Positions 8,393-16,971 of a DNA stretch of 64,000 nucleotides are shown here, piece after piece; the first letter of the stretch is position 1, and the number at the start of each line of letters is the position of its first letter. Below the pieces are notes generated by a model that did not search any database, was not told the DNA's origin, and saw nothing but the letters and a program-made list of their open reading frames with translations. Where the stretch lies: assembly GCA_012517405.1 (NCBI GenBank), contig JAAYVB010000044.1, positions 1 to 64,000 on the forward strand. Reading direction: 5' to 3'. The DNA comes from Propionibacterium sp. GTDB lineage: Bacteria; Actinomycetota; Actinomycetes; Propionibacteriales; Propionibacteriaceae. The position numbers and the translations under genes were made by a program.

Positions 8393-9829
8393 TAGCAACC
8401 GCGGGCGCGCCCAGGGTCCGCCCTGCTCTGCGCTGACCGCGGCGTCGATGACCGCCTGGGCGGTCTGCAACTCGCCGGCGCCCATCGCCACGCCCGCCGC
8501 GACCACGGCCGGCAACTCGGCGATCGGGCCCACACTCTTGGATGCGGAGTACAGCTCCGAGGCCTGTACCAACGAACTGAGCGCCGATGCAGGTGGTTGC
8601 TGCTTCACGGAATCACGCAGACCGGCTTCAAACAGCTGCAAGGCGACACCGAGTGTTGTGGGCGACTGCGCGACGGATTGACGATCGTGGAAACGGTCAG
8701 GGAAACCCGCACCAGCATGGACCAGCAGCGCGCGCACCGATGAGGCCGGGTCGTCGGTCGGTCGCGCGAGATAACTCTGACTACTGATCAGCGGCAGCCC
8801 GCGCTCGGCCCAGATAGCCGCCGCAAGGTCGGCCGCGAGATCCGAGTTGGGAGAACCGGCGGCCATCTCCGCCTCCTCGACGAGTCCCGCGGCTCCGTCA
8901 AGATCACCCTTCGACCACACATTGAGAGCCTGCTGTAGCAGCGGTGCCGACGCATCGTCGTGGCTGATCAGACTGCTCCGGTCGGCGCTGGTCTCAGCCC
9001 TCAGCTCGGCCAGTCGGTGCGCGGGAGTGGAAGCCAGAACCGCTGACCGCACCACCGGGACCGGACGCCCATTGCGCAATAGAAGCCCTTCGGCGTGACC
9101 CTGCGCGATGAGCGCGTCGACAGCTGACACCGATTCGATGGAACCGAGGTTCGCATGCGGATCAATGCTCACCAACTCGACCAGATGACGCAACTGCGCG
9201 TCGGCGGTGTTCAGGCGGTGGGCGATCTCGTCTTGGAGGAGCAGATGCAATCCACTGTGCTCGGGATCGTCCACGCAATCACGGTCATCATGAAGACTCA
9301 GCGCCCGGGTAGCCAACCAGCTGATGCCGCCGGTGGCTGCCAGAATCTGGGTCAAGCAGGCGGATGAGACCGCTCGGCCATGCACTTGGCAGTAGGTGAG
9401 GGCATCCGATCGCGAGAGCTGACCGAGCACGACCGCGGGCGCGTCCTGCTCAAGGCGACGCCAGATCGCTGTCAATCCGTCGGGCCTCGGCCAGGGCCGG
9501 CTGGCGACGATGAGCCCGGCGGTGGGATCGAGGGCCCGACCGCCGATCTGGTCGAGATGCTCCTCGTCCAACAGGTGAAGATCATCGACAACGAGTACCC
9601 GAGAGGGCGGCACCGAGGCGGCCGACGTGCCTGGCCGGTATTCGGTGAATGCGGTCTCGAGGTCTGCGAGCAGATTGGTGATCTCGCGCAGCAGGCTGGT
9701 CTTGCCGGATCGGGCGGTGCCGACAATGAAGGCCCGCGGGCTACCGGAGGTGGCGATGGTCTCGATTGCCTGCAGTGCATGTCGAACGCTGGAGAACGGC
9801 GGCGTGGTTCCTCGGGACGTGGTGGTCAT
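8393..9829 (-). pseudogene. IniR-like signalling ATPase, N-terminal fragment
   Basis: 5' part of the gene disrupted by IS630. It starts at ATG 9829, two bases after the stop of the Hsp70-like gene (TGAccATG). Walker A is GTARSGKT (residues 37–44) and Walker B VLVVDDLH (about 78–85), followed by a long helical region. 479 residues precede the insertion; reading into the IS adds VVCRC and a stop (TAA at 8375–8377). Joined to 6221–7153 it gives an uninterrupted 789-residue STAND-type ATPase with a C-terminal LuxR HTH. That is the architecture of mycobacterial IniR, which controls iniBAC. Identity as an IniR counterpart is inferred from architecture and neighbours. Confidence 0.85.
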
Positions 9830-9831
9830 GG

Positions 9832-11505
9832 TCAGCTCCCATCGGTCTCAGGAGCGGATGGAGCGCTCGAATCAGATGGTGGGCTGGCCGTGGTGGGCTC
9901 GACCGGGGAGTCGGTGGTGGTGTCGCCGGTCGGTAGTTGCGTACCGATCTCGGGCGCCAGGTCAGCGACGGTCTCGTCGTCGGCCGCGGCCGTGGTGTTC
10001 GGTGCCACCGTTGTCGGGGCGCCAGGCGAGCCCACAGGGTTGCTCGTCGGCACCGCGCTCACCTCACCGGGCAGAGTGAGGTGACCGTGCGGCCTCAGCT
10101 CGGTGGGCTCCACGAGGTCGGCAGAGGGCTCGCCGTCGGCGGGGCTGGGGCGCTGCGCCTGCGACCATGACGTGTGCGAGGTGGACGCCTCGTCGACTGC
10201 CGAGCCGGCCGGAAGCGGTGAGCCGGACGATGATCCGCTGAGCAACAGCGTGACTACGGTGACTACCGCGGCGGTGAACACCATCAGCCGACCGCGGTCG
10301 CGACGTCGACGCTTCGACCGGACCGCCGGTTGCGCTGCCGACTCGTCGTCGGGAGTCGGCAGATCCTCGACAACCGCTGCCTGTTGTTCGTGGGCGCCGA
10401 TCACCGCCTGCGCCCGAGCCTCTGCGAACCGTAGTCCTGCCCGTGCAGCACCGAGTACCGCTGACAAAGCAGGATCGCTGTCGATCACGATCGGCCGGTC
10501 GAGCGACTCCGACAACCGCTGCGCCACCCGCGGAATTCTTGATGAACCGCCGATGAGGAGTACGGCTTCGAGCTGCGATACCTGAATGCCGGCATGCTCG
10601 ACAGTGTCATCCAGCACATCGATCGTGCGATCCAGAGCGGGCTCGATCATCTGCTCGAATTCGGCACGCGTGAGGCGGACGGTGGTGTGGACCGCTGCCA
10701 CCGCAACGGGAATGGTCACGGCTGTCTGGGAGGACAGCGTCTCCTTGGCTTCGACGCAGGCTTCGCGCAGTCGGATCAGGGCGCCTCGGACGTCGACGTG
10801 GTCGGCATCCAGCGTCATCTTGGCCAGCCCGGACACCTCCATGACGTGCCGGAAGACCAGATCGTCGAAATCGGTGCCGCCAAGCTCGGTGAGGCCACCC
10901 GAAGCGCCGACCTGACCGAGACCTCCGTCGCGTTCCTTGCGCAGCACAGCGCAACTGAGTGCGTCGCCGCCCAGGTCGTAAACGGCGACGGTTTGGCCGT
11001 TCTCCAGGGGAGCCGAGGCCTCGTACTGCGCGACGGCAGCCTCAGACTCGGGTATGAAATCGAAGCCGTCGAGACCCAGTGCCGCCAGTGCGGTGGCAAT
11101 CAGGCTCAGGCGATGCGTACCCCACTCGGTTGCTGGGTACCCGATGGTGATGCCTGCGGGCGGCTCACCTGCTTGCTCGGTGGCCCGTTGGACAACCCAG
11201 GCGATCAGTTGTGCGTAAAGCTGCTCCGGGACCAGCCTTTGCCCACCTACCAGCAGCGGCACGTCGTCTCCGAGGCGGTGTCGCAGATCGCAGATCATCC
11301 GTTCCGGCTGGGCCTGACCGTGCTGTCTGGCTGCGTCGCCGAAGACCAGATCGCCGTCCCGAGGCACAAACAGGCACGAAGACGCGGTGCCGAGGCGCCC
11401 GAGGCTGATCGGCTCGGCGACAACCCCCAGGTCGGGATCGGTGTGCGCGCTGGCTGCGGCGACGCGGCTCGAACCGAGCGCGACCGCGAGGTTGTAGGAC
11501 GTCAT
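9832..11505 (-). CDS. Membrane-anchored Hsp70/DnaK-like protein
   Basis: 557 residues. Residues 1–~365 form an actin/Hsp70-type ATPase fold with phosphate-loop motifs (AVYDLGGDALSCAVL ~174–188, GGTDFDDLVFRHV ~209–221, LLIGGSSRIPRVAQRL ~316–331). The usual Hsp70 substrate-binding domain is absent. A basic stretch (SKRRRRDRGR) and one membrane helix (about 406–423) follow, then ~130 residues rich in P, S and T, probably outside the membrane. Start ATG 11505 has GGAGGAGG upstream. It leads the operon with the IniR-like ATPase. A chaperone or scaffold role in envelope sensing is inferred. Confidence 0.85.
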   Translation of the reverse strand: MTSYNLAVALGSSRVAAASAHTDPDLGVVAEPISLGRLGTASSCLFVPRDGDLVFGDAARQHGQAQPERMICDLRHRLGDDVPLLVGGQRLVPEQLYAQLIAWVVQRATEQAGEPPAGITIGYPATEWGTHRLSLIATALAALGLDGFDFIPESEAAVAQYEASAPLENGQTVAVYDLGGDALSCAVLRKERDGGLGQVGASGGLTELGGTDFDDLVFRHVMEVSGLAKMTLDADHVDVRGALIRLREACVEAKETLSSQTAVTIPVAVAAVHTTVRLTRAEFEQMIEPALDRTIDVLDDTVEHAGIQVSQLEAVLLIGGSSRIPRVAQRLSESLDRPIVIDSDPALSAVLGAARAGLRFAEARAQAVIGAHEQQAAVVEDLPTPDDESAAQPAVRSKRRRRDRGRLMVFTAAVVTVVTLLLSGSSSGSPLPAGSAVDEASTSHTSWSQAQRPSPADGEPSADLVEPTELRPHGHLTLPGEVSAVPTSNPVGSPGAPTTVAPNTTAAADDETVADLAPEIGTQLPTGDTTTDSPVEPTTASPPSDSSAPSAPETDGS

Positions 11506-11548
11506 CGTGGCGGACCTCCTCCGTGGGGTGCAAGATCCATCGGAAGTT

Positions 11549-11563
11549 AGATAAACCTTATCT
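11549..11563. promoter_or_regulatory. Palindrome in hsp70-like/iniR-like promoter region
   Basis: AGATAA-ACC-TTATCT is a perfect 6-bp inverted repeat with a 3-bp centre. It forms an A/T-rich island in a very GC-rich context, 44 bp upstream of the hsp70-like start. It could be an operator or contain the -10 of the minus-strand promoter. The binding factor is unknown. Confidence 0.4.
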
Positions 11564-11699
11564 GGTGGCGGTGTCGAGCACGAGGCCTCGCGACGACCTG
11601 CGCACCGCAGGTTCAGCTCATGGCGTATTCAGACGAAGCTCGCAGTCATCGTGCTGCGGCACTGGCGGCGCCGCGAGACCACGTCCTGCCCGCGCGGGC

Positions 11700-11705
11700 T
11701 AGACT
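11700..11705 (+). promoter_or_regulatory. Putative -10 of aspS
   Basis: TAGACT, giving a leader of roughly 40 nt before the GTG at 11755. No clear -35 is seen. Confidence 0.45.
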
Positions 11706-11754
11706 GTGCGGGTTCGGTTACCGTCCATACGGGCCACGCGAGAGGAAAATACTT

Positions 11755-13587
11755 GTGATCCGCACCCACGAGGCAGGCACGCTGCTCCGATCCACCATCG
11801 GCACCACGGTCAAGCTGGCCGGATGGGTGGACGCCCGCCGCGATCACGGTGGTGTGGTGTTCATCGACCTGCGGGATGCCTCCGGGATCGTGCAATGTGT
11901 GATCCGCGAGGAACTAGTCGATCAACTTGGTGCCCACAAGCTGCGCAACGAGTTCTGCATCGCTGTCACCGGTGTGGTCGAGGCCCGGTCGGAGGACACG
12001 GTCAATCCGGCCATGGTGACCGGTGAGGTCGAGGTCGTGGTCAGCGAACTCGAGGTACTCAACCCCTCCGCGCCGCTGCCGTTCCCGATCGATGAGCGCG
12101 TCAATGTCGGCGAGGACGCCCGGCTCAAGTACCGCTACCTGGATCTGCGTCGTCCGCGCCAGGCCGAAGCCATCCGGCTGCGTTCGTCGGTTACCCACAC
12201 CATCCGGCAGGCGCTCGACTCGCTGGGCTTCGTCGACATCGAAACCCCCACATTGACCCGGTCCACTCCCGAGGGCGCCCGTGACTTCCTGGTGCCCGCC
12301 CGGCTGCGGCCGGGCTCGTGGTACGCGCTGCCGCAAAGCCCGCAGCTGTTCAAGCAGCTGCTGATGGTCGCCGGCATGGAGCGCTACTACCAGATCGCCC
12401 GCTGCTACCGCGACGAGGACTTCCGGGCCGACCGGCAGCCCGAGTTCACTCAGCTGGACGTCGAGATGAGCTTCGTCGATCAAGACGATGTCATCGCCGT
12501 CTCCGAGGAAGTGATGGCACAGGTCTGGAAGCTCATCGACGTGGAGCTGCCTCGTCCGATGCGTCGGCTCACCTGGCATGAGGCGATGAACGACTACGGC
12601 TCCGACAAGCCCGATCTGCGTTTCGACCTGAAGATCCACGAGGTCACCGCACTGTTCGCCGGCACCTCGTTCCGGGTTTTCCAGGCGCCCTACGTAGGGT
12701 GCGTCGTGATGCCCGGCGGCGGGTCGCTGCCGCGTCGCCAGTTCGACGCCTGGCAGGAATGGGCCAAGCAGCGCGGCGCCCGCGGGCTGGCCTACATCAC
12801 GATCAACGAGTCCGGCGAGCTCGCCGGGCCGGTCGCCAAGAACCTCTCGGACGAAGAAAAGGCAGCATTGGTGCCCGCCGCCGGCGCCAAGCCCGGCGAT
12901 GCGATCTTCTTCGCCGCCGGGGAGCGGGAGAGCTCTCAGGAGCTGCTCGGGGCGGCTCGGGTCGAGATCGGCCACCGCTGCGATCTGATCGATCCAGAGG
13001 CGTGGGCATTCTGCTGGGTGGTCGATGCGCCGCTGTTCAAGTCGGCAGCCCAGGCCACCGCCGAAGGTGATGTCGCGGTCGGCCACGGACGCTGGACCGC
13101 GGTGCATCACGCCTTCACCTCGCCCAAGCCCGAGTCGATGGATACGTTCGACACCGACCCCGGATCAGCCTTTTCGTACGGTTACGACTTCGTCTGCAAC
13201 GGCGTTGAGGTCGGCGGAGGTTCGATCCGTATTCACCGCCGTGACATTCAGGAGCGCGTCTTCCAGGTGATGGGTCTCAGCGCCGAAGAGGCGCAGGAGA
13301 AGTTCGGCTTCCTGCTGGACGCCTTCCAGTACGGCGCCCCGCCGCACGGTGGTGTCGCCTACGGCCTGGACCGCCTGGTCATGCTGCTGGGCGGTTTCGA
13401 GTCCATCCGTGAGGTCATCGCCTTCCCGAAGTCGGGCGGCGGCTACGATCCGCTGACCGAAGCTCCCGCCCCGATCACCGCGCAACAGCGCAGGGAGGCC
13501 GGCGTCGACTTCAAGCCGAAGGCCGACAAGGCCGGCGCGAGCGACAAGTCCGAAAAGTCCGGTGCAGCCGCGCAGACCAGCGCCTAG
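11755..13587 (+). CDS. aspS: Aspartyl-tRNA synthetase
   Basis: Class II synthetase that charges tRNA-Asp with aspartate. The GTG at 11755 is chosen as start because conserved sequence begins there ([11 protein letters not shown]) and AGAGG lies about 9 nt upstream; the longer open frame to 11620 adds only unconserved residues. Length is 610 residues, normal for bacterial AspRS. The N-terminal OB fold ([20 protein letters not shown]), motif 2 ([22 protein letters not shown]) within the catalytic core, the bacterial GAD insertion and motif 3 ([11 protein letters not shown]) are all visible. The C-terminal tail is Lys/Ala/Ser-rich. Whether it also aspartylates tRNA-Asn cannot be decided here. 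Confidence 0.97.
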   Translation: MIRTHEAGTLLRSTIGTTVKLAGWVDARRDHGGVVFIDLRDASGIVQCVIREELVDQLGAHKLRNEFCIAVTGVVEARSEDTVNPAMVTGEVEVVVSELEVLNPSAPLPFPIDERVNVGEDARLKYRYLDLRRPRQAEAIRLRSSVTHTIRQALDSLGFVDIETPTLTRSTPEGARDFLVPARLRPGSWYALPQSPQLFKQLLMVAGMERYYQIARCYRDEDFRADRQPEFTQLDVEMSFVDQDDVIAVSEEVMAQVWKLIDVELPRPMRRLTWHEAMNDYGSDKPDLRFDLKIHEVTALFAGTSFRVFQAPYVGCVVMPGGGSLPRRQFDAWQEWAKQRGARGLAYITINESGELAGPVAKNLSDEEKAALVPAAGAKPGDAIFFAAGERESSQELLGAARVEIGHRCDLIDPEAWAFCWVVDAPLFKSAAQATAEGDVAVGHGRWTAVHHAFTSPKPESMDTFDTDPGSAFSYGYDFVCNGVEVGGGSIRIHRRDIQERVFQVMGLSAEEAQEKFGFLLDAFQYGAPPHGGVAYGLDRLVMLLGGFESIREVIAFPKSGGGYDPLTEAPAPITAQQRREAGVDFKPKADKAGASDKSEKSGAAAQTSA

Positions 13588-13667
13588 CCACCAGCCGCCA
13601 AGACCGGGCCGGCAGCGGCCCGCGGTGATGAGGTGCGTGCTGTTCATCGACGCGTAACAGAAGTTGG

Positions 13668-13673
13668 TAGGTT
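13668..13673 (+). promoter_or_regulatory. -10 element, leaderless start
   Basis: TAGGTT ends 7 nt before the ATG at 13681, and no Shine-Dalgarno intervenes. Confidence 0.5.
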
Positions 13674-13680
13674 CGACCAT

Positions 13681-14460
13681 ATGGCGTATCAACCGAACTG
13701 GGTCGATCTCGACGGCCTGGTCAACATCCGGGACTTCGGTGGCATGACCACCACTGGCGGACGCACGCTGCGCGAAGGCGTGCTGCTGCGCTCGGACAAC
13801 CTGGATGACCTGCCCCAGACCTCGATCGAGTGGCTGCTCGACGACCTGATGCTCAGCGATGTGATCGATCTGCGCACCAACAGCGAACGCGCCCGGGCGC
13901 AAGGATTCCCCTTCGACGGGCGCGTCCGGGTGCACAAGCTGAGTCTGTACCCCGAGGACGACCCCAATGATCCGATGCCCGCCTGGTTCGGTGAGTTTTC
14001 GGTGCTCGAGGACGGCGACCCGCCGGACACCGTGCATGTCGTCGCCGGGCATTACCTCGGCTATTTCCGGTCACGGCCCGACAGCATCATCGGTGCATTG
14101 CGGGCGGTCGCCGGCTCACCGGGAGCAGCCATCATCAATTGCGCGGCCGGCAAGGATCGCACCGGCACCGTCAGCGCGGTGCTGCTCGCGGCACTGGGCG
14201 TGCCCGAAGACCAGATCCTCGCGGACTATGCCGCCAGCACCGAGCGGATCGTCGCCATCCTCACCAAGCTCGGCTTCATGGCCGGCGCCGGATCGGGCGA
14301 ACACGACGCCGATGTCCAGTCCCAATCGACCCCGCCCGAACTGATGGAACTGGTGCTCAGGCGGGTCGCCCGCGACTTCGGCTCGGTCGCCGGATGGCTG
14401 GATCTCAACGGCTGGACGGCGGACGACCAGGCCGGCCTCGAAGCGAAGCTGCTCGGCTGA
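13681..14460 (+). CDS. Tyrosine/serine phosphatase, PtpB-like
   Basis: 259 residues from ATG 13681; the upstream part of the frame is unconserved. The N-terminus has the WVDLDGLVNIRDFGG signature of the Y_phosphatase3 family, and the PTP loop is NCAAGKDRTGT with catalytic Cys154 and Arg160. The family includes mycobacterial PtpB and actinobacterial dual-specificity or phosphoinositide phosphatases. No signal peptide is visible, so it is probably cytoplasmic. Substrate is unknown. It stands between aspS and rarA with its own likely leaderless promoter. Confidence 0.88.
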   Translation: MAYQPNWVDLDGLVNIRDFGGMTTTGGRTLREGVLLRSDNLDDLPQTSIEWLLDDLMLSDVIDLRTNSERARAQGFPFDGRVRVHKLSLYPEDDPNDPMPAWFGEFSVLEDGDPPDTVHVVAGHYLGYFRSRPDSIIGALRAVAGSPGAAIINCAAGKDRTGTVSAVLLAALGVPEDQILADYAASTERIVAILTKLGFMAGAGSGEHDADVQSQSTPPELMELVLRRVARDFGSVAGWLDLNGWTADDQAGLEAKLLG

Positions 14461-14499
14461 GACTCTCGGCTGAGAGATCGGCCCGTCGGTGCCATGAGG

Positions 14500-14505
14500 T
14501 AGCCT
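14500..14505 (+). promoter_or_regulatory. -10 element, leaderless start of rarA
   Basis: TAGCCT ends 7 nt before the GTG at 14513. Confidence 0.5.
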
Positions 14506-14512
14506 CACTCGG

Positions 14513-15871
14513 GTGAGCGAGGACCTGTTCGGCAACATCAGCCCGGTCGCGGAACCCACCTCCGGCGGGTCGCTGGCCGACGCCGATCACGCGAACCTGC
14601 CGCTGGCGGTGCGGATGCGTCCGCGCAGCATCGACGAGATCGTCGGCCAGCAGCATCTGCTGGCCGCGGGCTCGCCGCTGCGTCGCCTCGCCGAGGGCAC
14701 CGGTGCCATGTCGGTCTTCTTGTGGGGGCCACCGGGGGTCGGCAAGACCACCATCGCCGCGGTGGTCTCCCACCAGACCGGACGACGCTTCGTCGAGATC
14801 TCGGCGGTGACCTCGGGGGTCAAAGAGGTGCGCGCCCACCTGGAGGCTGCCAAACGTGAACTGGCCCGGGGTGTGTCGACCGTGCTGTTCGTCGACGAGG
14901 TGCACCGCTTCAACAAGGCCCAGCAGGACGTCCTGTTGCCGGCGGTGGAAAACCGGCTGGTCACGCTCATCGCCGCCACCACCGAGAACCCCAGCTTCAG
15001 TGTGATCTCGCCGCTGCTCTCGCGTTCGCTGGTGCTGACCTTGCGTCCACTCACCGACGACGACCTGAACACCCTGGTCGACCGGGCGCTGGCCGACCCG
15101 CGAGGCCTGCGCGAGCGGTACCAACTCGACACGCCCGCCCGTCAGGCGATGCTGTCGATGGCAGGCGGCGACGCGCGGCGCGTACTCACCTACCTGGAGG
15201 AGGCCGCCCGCAGCGCCGACGCCAAGGGCACCACCGTGATCGACCTGGAAACCGTCGAGCAGTCCGTCGACCGGGCAGCGGTCCGCTACGACGCCGACGG
15301 TGATCAGCACTACGACGTGACAAGTGCTTTCATCAAGTCGGTGCGGGGTTCCGATGTGGACGCCGCGCTGCACTGGCTCGCCCGGATGATCGAGGCGGGT
15401 GAGGATCCCCGGTTCATCGCCCGGCGCCTGGTCATCCTGGCCAGCGAGGATATCGGGATGGCCGCGCCGGCGGTGCTGCAGACCTGCGTCGCTGCCGCCC
15501 AGGCCGTCCAGTTGATCGGCATGCCGGAGGCCCGGCTCAACCTGGCTCAGGCCACCATCGCGGCGGCGACCGCTCCGAAGTCGAACGCGGTGATCAAGGC
15601 CATCGATGCGGCGATCGCCGATGTGCGAGCCGGCCGGATCGGAGATGTGCCACCGCATCTGCGTGACGCGCACTACTCGTCCGCCGGCGAATACGGCCAC
15701 GGAGTCGGATACCGGTACGCGCACGACTATCCGCACGGAGTTGCAGCCCAGCAGTACCTCCCCGACGAACTGGTCGGCACCCGCTACTACGAACCCACTC
15801 AGCACGGCAATGAGGCGCAGATCGCCGAGCGGCTCGTCCTCATTCGGGGGCTACTGGCCCCGGAGGCGTAG
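14513..15871 (+). CDS. rarA: Replication-associated recombination protein RarA
   Basis: AAA+ ATPase of 452 residues related to MgsA/WRNIP1 and clamp-loader subunits, acting at stalled replication forks. Walker A is GPPGVGKTT and Walker [10 protein letters not shown], followed by sensor 1 (ATTENPSF). The C-terminal MgsA domain is recognisable ([22 protein letters not shown], then the ASEDIGMA motif). Length matches the family. The GTG start is supported by the -10 directly upstream and by conserved N-terminal residues (MSEDLFG). The final 21 bp overlap the convergent yihY-like gene. Confidence 0.96.
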   Translation: MSEDLFGNISPVAEPTSGGSLADADHANLPLAVRMRPRSIDEIVGQQHLLAAGSPLRRLAEGTGAMSVFLWGPPGVGKTTIAAVVSHQTGRRFVEISAVTSGVKEVRAHLEAAKRELARGVSTVLFVDEVHRFNKAQQDVLLPAVENRLVTLIAATTENPSFSVISPLLSRSLVLTLRPLTDDDLNTLVDRALADPRGLRERYQLDTPARQAMLSMAGGDARRVLTYLEEAARSADAKGTTVIDLETVEQSVDRAAVRYDADGDQHYDVTSAFIKSVRGSDVDAALHWLARMIEAGEDPRFIARRLVILASEDIGMAAPAVLQTCVAAAQAVQLIGMPEARLNLAQATIAAATAPKSNAVIKAIDAAIADVRAGRIGDVPPHLRDAHYSSAGEYGHGVGYRYAHDYPHGVAAQQYLPDELVGTRYYEPTQHGNEAQIAERLVLIRGLLAPEA

Positions 15872-16879
15872 TTCGTTGCCCTTGGCGGCGAGCTTGTTGT
15901 CCCTGCCGATCTTCTTGTCGATGCCCTTCGCGCTCTTGGGCGGCAGCACCGGGGCGCGCTCGGCGGGCAGGCCCTGCAGCAGTTGCCGGGTGCGCAATAC
16001 CTCGAGATCCAGATGGGCTCCTGCCACCAGCGCCAGATTTGTCAGCCAGATGAGCCACAAGGCGATGATGGCACCGGCCAACGCGCCGTAGGTGGCGTCG
16101 TAGCTGCCGAAGTTCGCCGCATAGAAGCGGAATCCCACCACCGCGATTATTCCGGCGAGCGCTGCGACGATCGAGCCGTAACTGAGCGGGCGGAAGCGCG
16201 GAAACCGCACATTCGGGCAGAAGTAGTAGAGCACGTCGATGAGAACCATGACCAAGGCGATGGTGATCGGCCAGCGCAGCCGGTCCCACAGGTGCACCAC
16301 GCCACTCAGCGCGGCGAATTGACCGGCAATCCAGCCGGCCACGTCACCGCTGACCACCAGCGCGAGCAGCAGCGTCGACATGCAGATCAGCAGGATGATC
16401 GTCAGCGCGAACTGCTGGGCCTTCAGCCTGACGGGGTTGCGTCCTTCGAGTACCCGGTACGCCCGGTTCATGACCCGGGTGAACGCGGCGACGTACCCGC
16501 TGGCCGCCCAAGCGGCGGCGAGAATACCGATCGCCAGGCCCAGACCGGCTCCGGCACTGGAGAAGAAGCTCTCGATGAGGCCCACGAGTGTGTCGGTGAG
16601 AAACTCGTCCGAGGAGGCTTGGCTGATCAGTCCGGTCAGCTTGGGAACCAGCACGTCGCCGATCCCGCTGAGTTTCATCAACGACACGATGCACAGCAGC
16701 GCCGGGAAGATGGTCAGCACCGTGTAGTAGGTGAGGGCGGCGGCCATGTCGGTGCCCTGGTTGCGCAAGAAACGCTGGATCGTCGCGGTGATGGTGTACA
16801 GCCAGCTCTTGAGGTCCATCCGAACCCGCTCGGGTTTCGCGGCAGGAGGTTCGTCGGGTTCAGGGGCATGCGAGGTCAT
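15851..16879 (-). CDS. YihY/BrkB-family inner membrane protein
   Basis: 342 residues with about six transmembrane helices and the family hallmarks: the [17 protein letters not shown] motif after the first cytoplasmic segment, the [14 protein letters not shown] loop, and [24 protein letters not shown] near the end. The cytoplasmic tail is lysine-rich. The family (UPF0761, formerly RNase BN) has no RNase activity and its role is unresolved. The ATG at 16879 is preceded by a TAGATT element, suggesting a leaderless message divergent from alaS. Confidence 0.92.
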   Translation of the reverse strand: MTSHAPEPDEPPAAKPERVRMDLKSWLYTITATIQRFLRNQGTDMAAALTYYTVLTIFPALLCIVSLMKLSGIGDVLVPKLTGLISQASSDEFLTDTLVGLIESFFSSAGAGLGLAIGILAAAWAASGYVAAFTRVMNRAYRVLEGRNPVRLKAQQFALTIILLICMSTLLLALVVSGDVAGWIAGQFAALSGVVHLWDRLRWPITIALVMVLIDVLYYFCPNVRFPRFRPLSYGSIVAALAGIIAVVGFRFYAANFGSYDATYGALAGAIIALWLIWLTNLALVAGAHLDLEVLRTRQLLQGLPAERAPVLPPKSAKGIDKKIGRDNKLAAKGNELRLRGQ

Positions 16880-16885
16880 GGTCTG

Positions 16886-16891
16886 AATCTA
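16886..16891 (-). promoter_or_regulatory. -10 element, leaderless start of yihY-like gene
   Basis: TAGATT on the minus strand, 6 nt before the ATG at 16879. Confidence 0.5.
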
Positions 16892-16911
16892 CGCGGACCG
16901 GCAGCGCGCGC

Positions 16912-16917
16912 TAGGCT
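16912..16917 (+). promoter_or_regulatory. Putative -10 of alaS operon
   Basis: TAGGCT, giving a leader of about 48 nt. It lies only 21 bp from the divergent yihY-like -10. Confidence 0.45.
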
Positions 16918-16971
16918 TGACAATCGGTCTGGCTGAGCCCAGTCAGTGTCGAATGTGAGTGAGGTCAAAGG

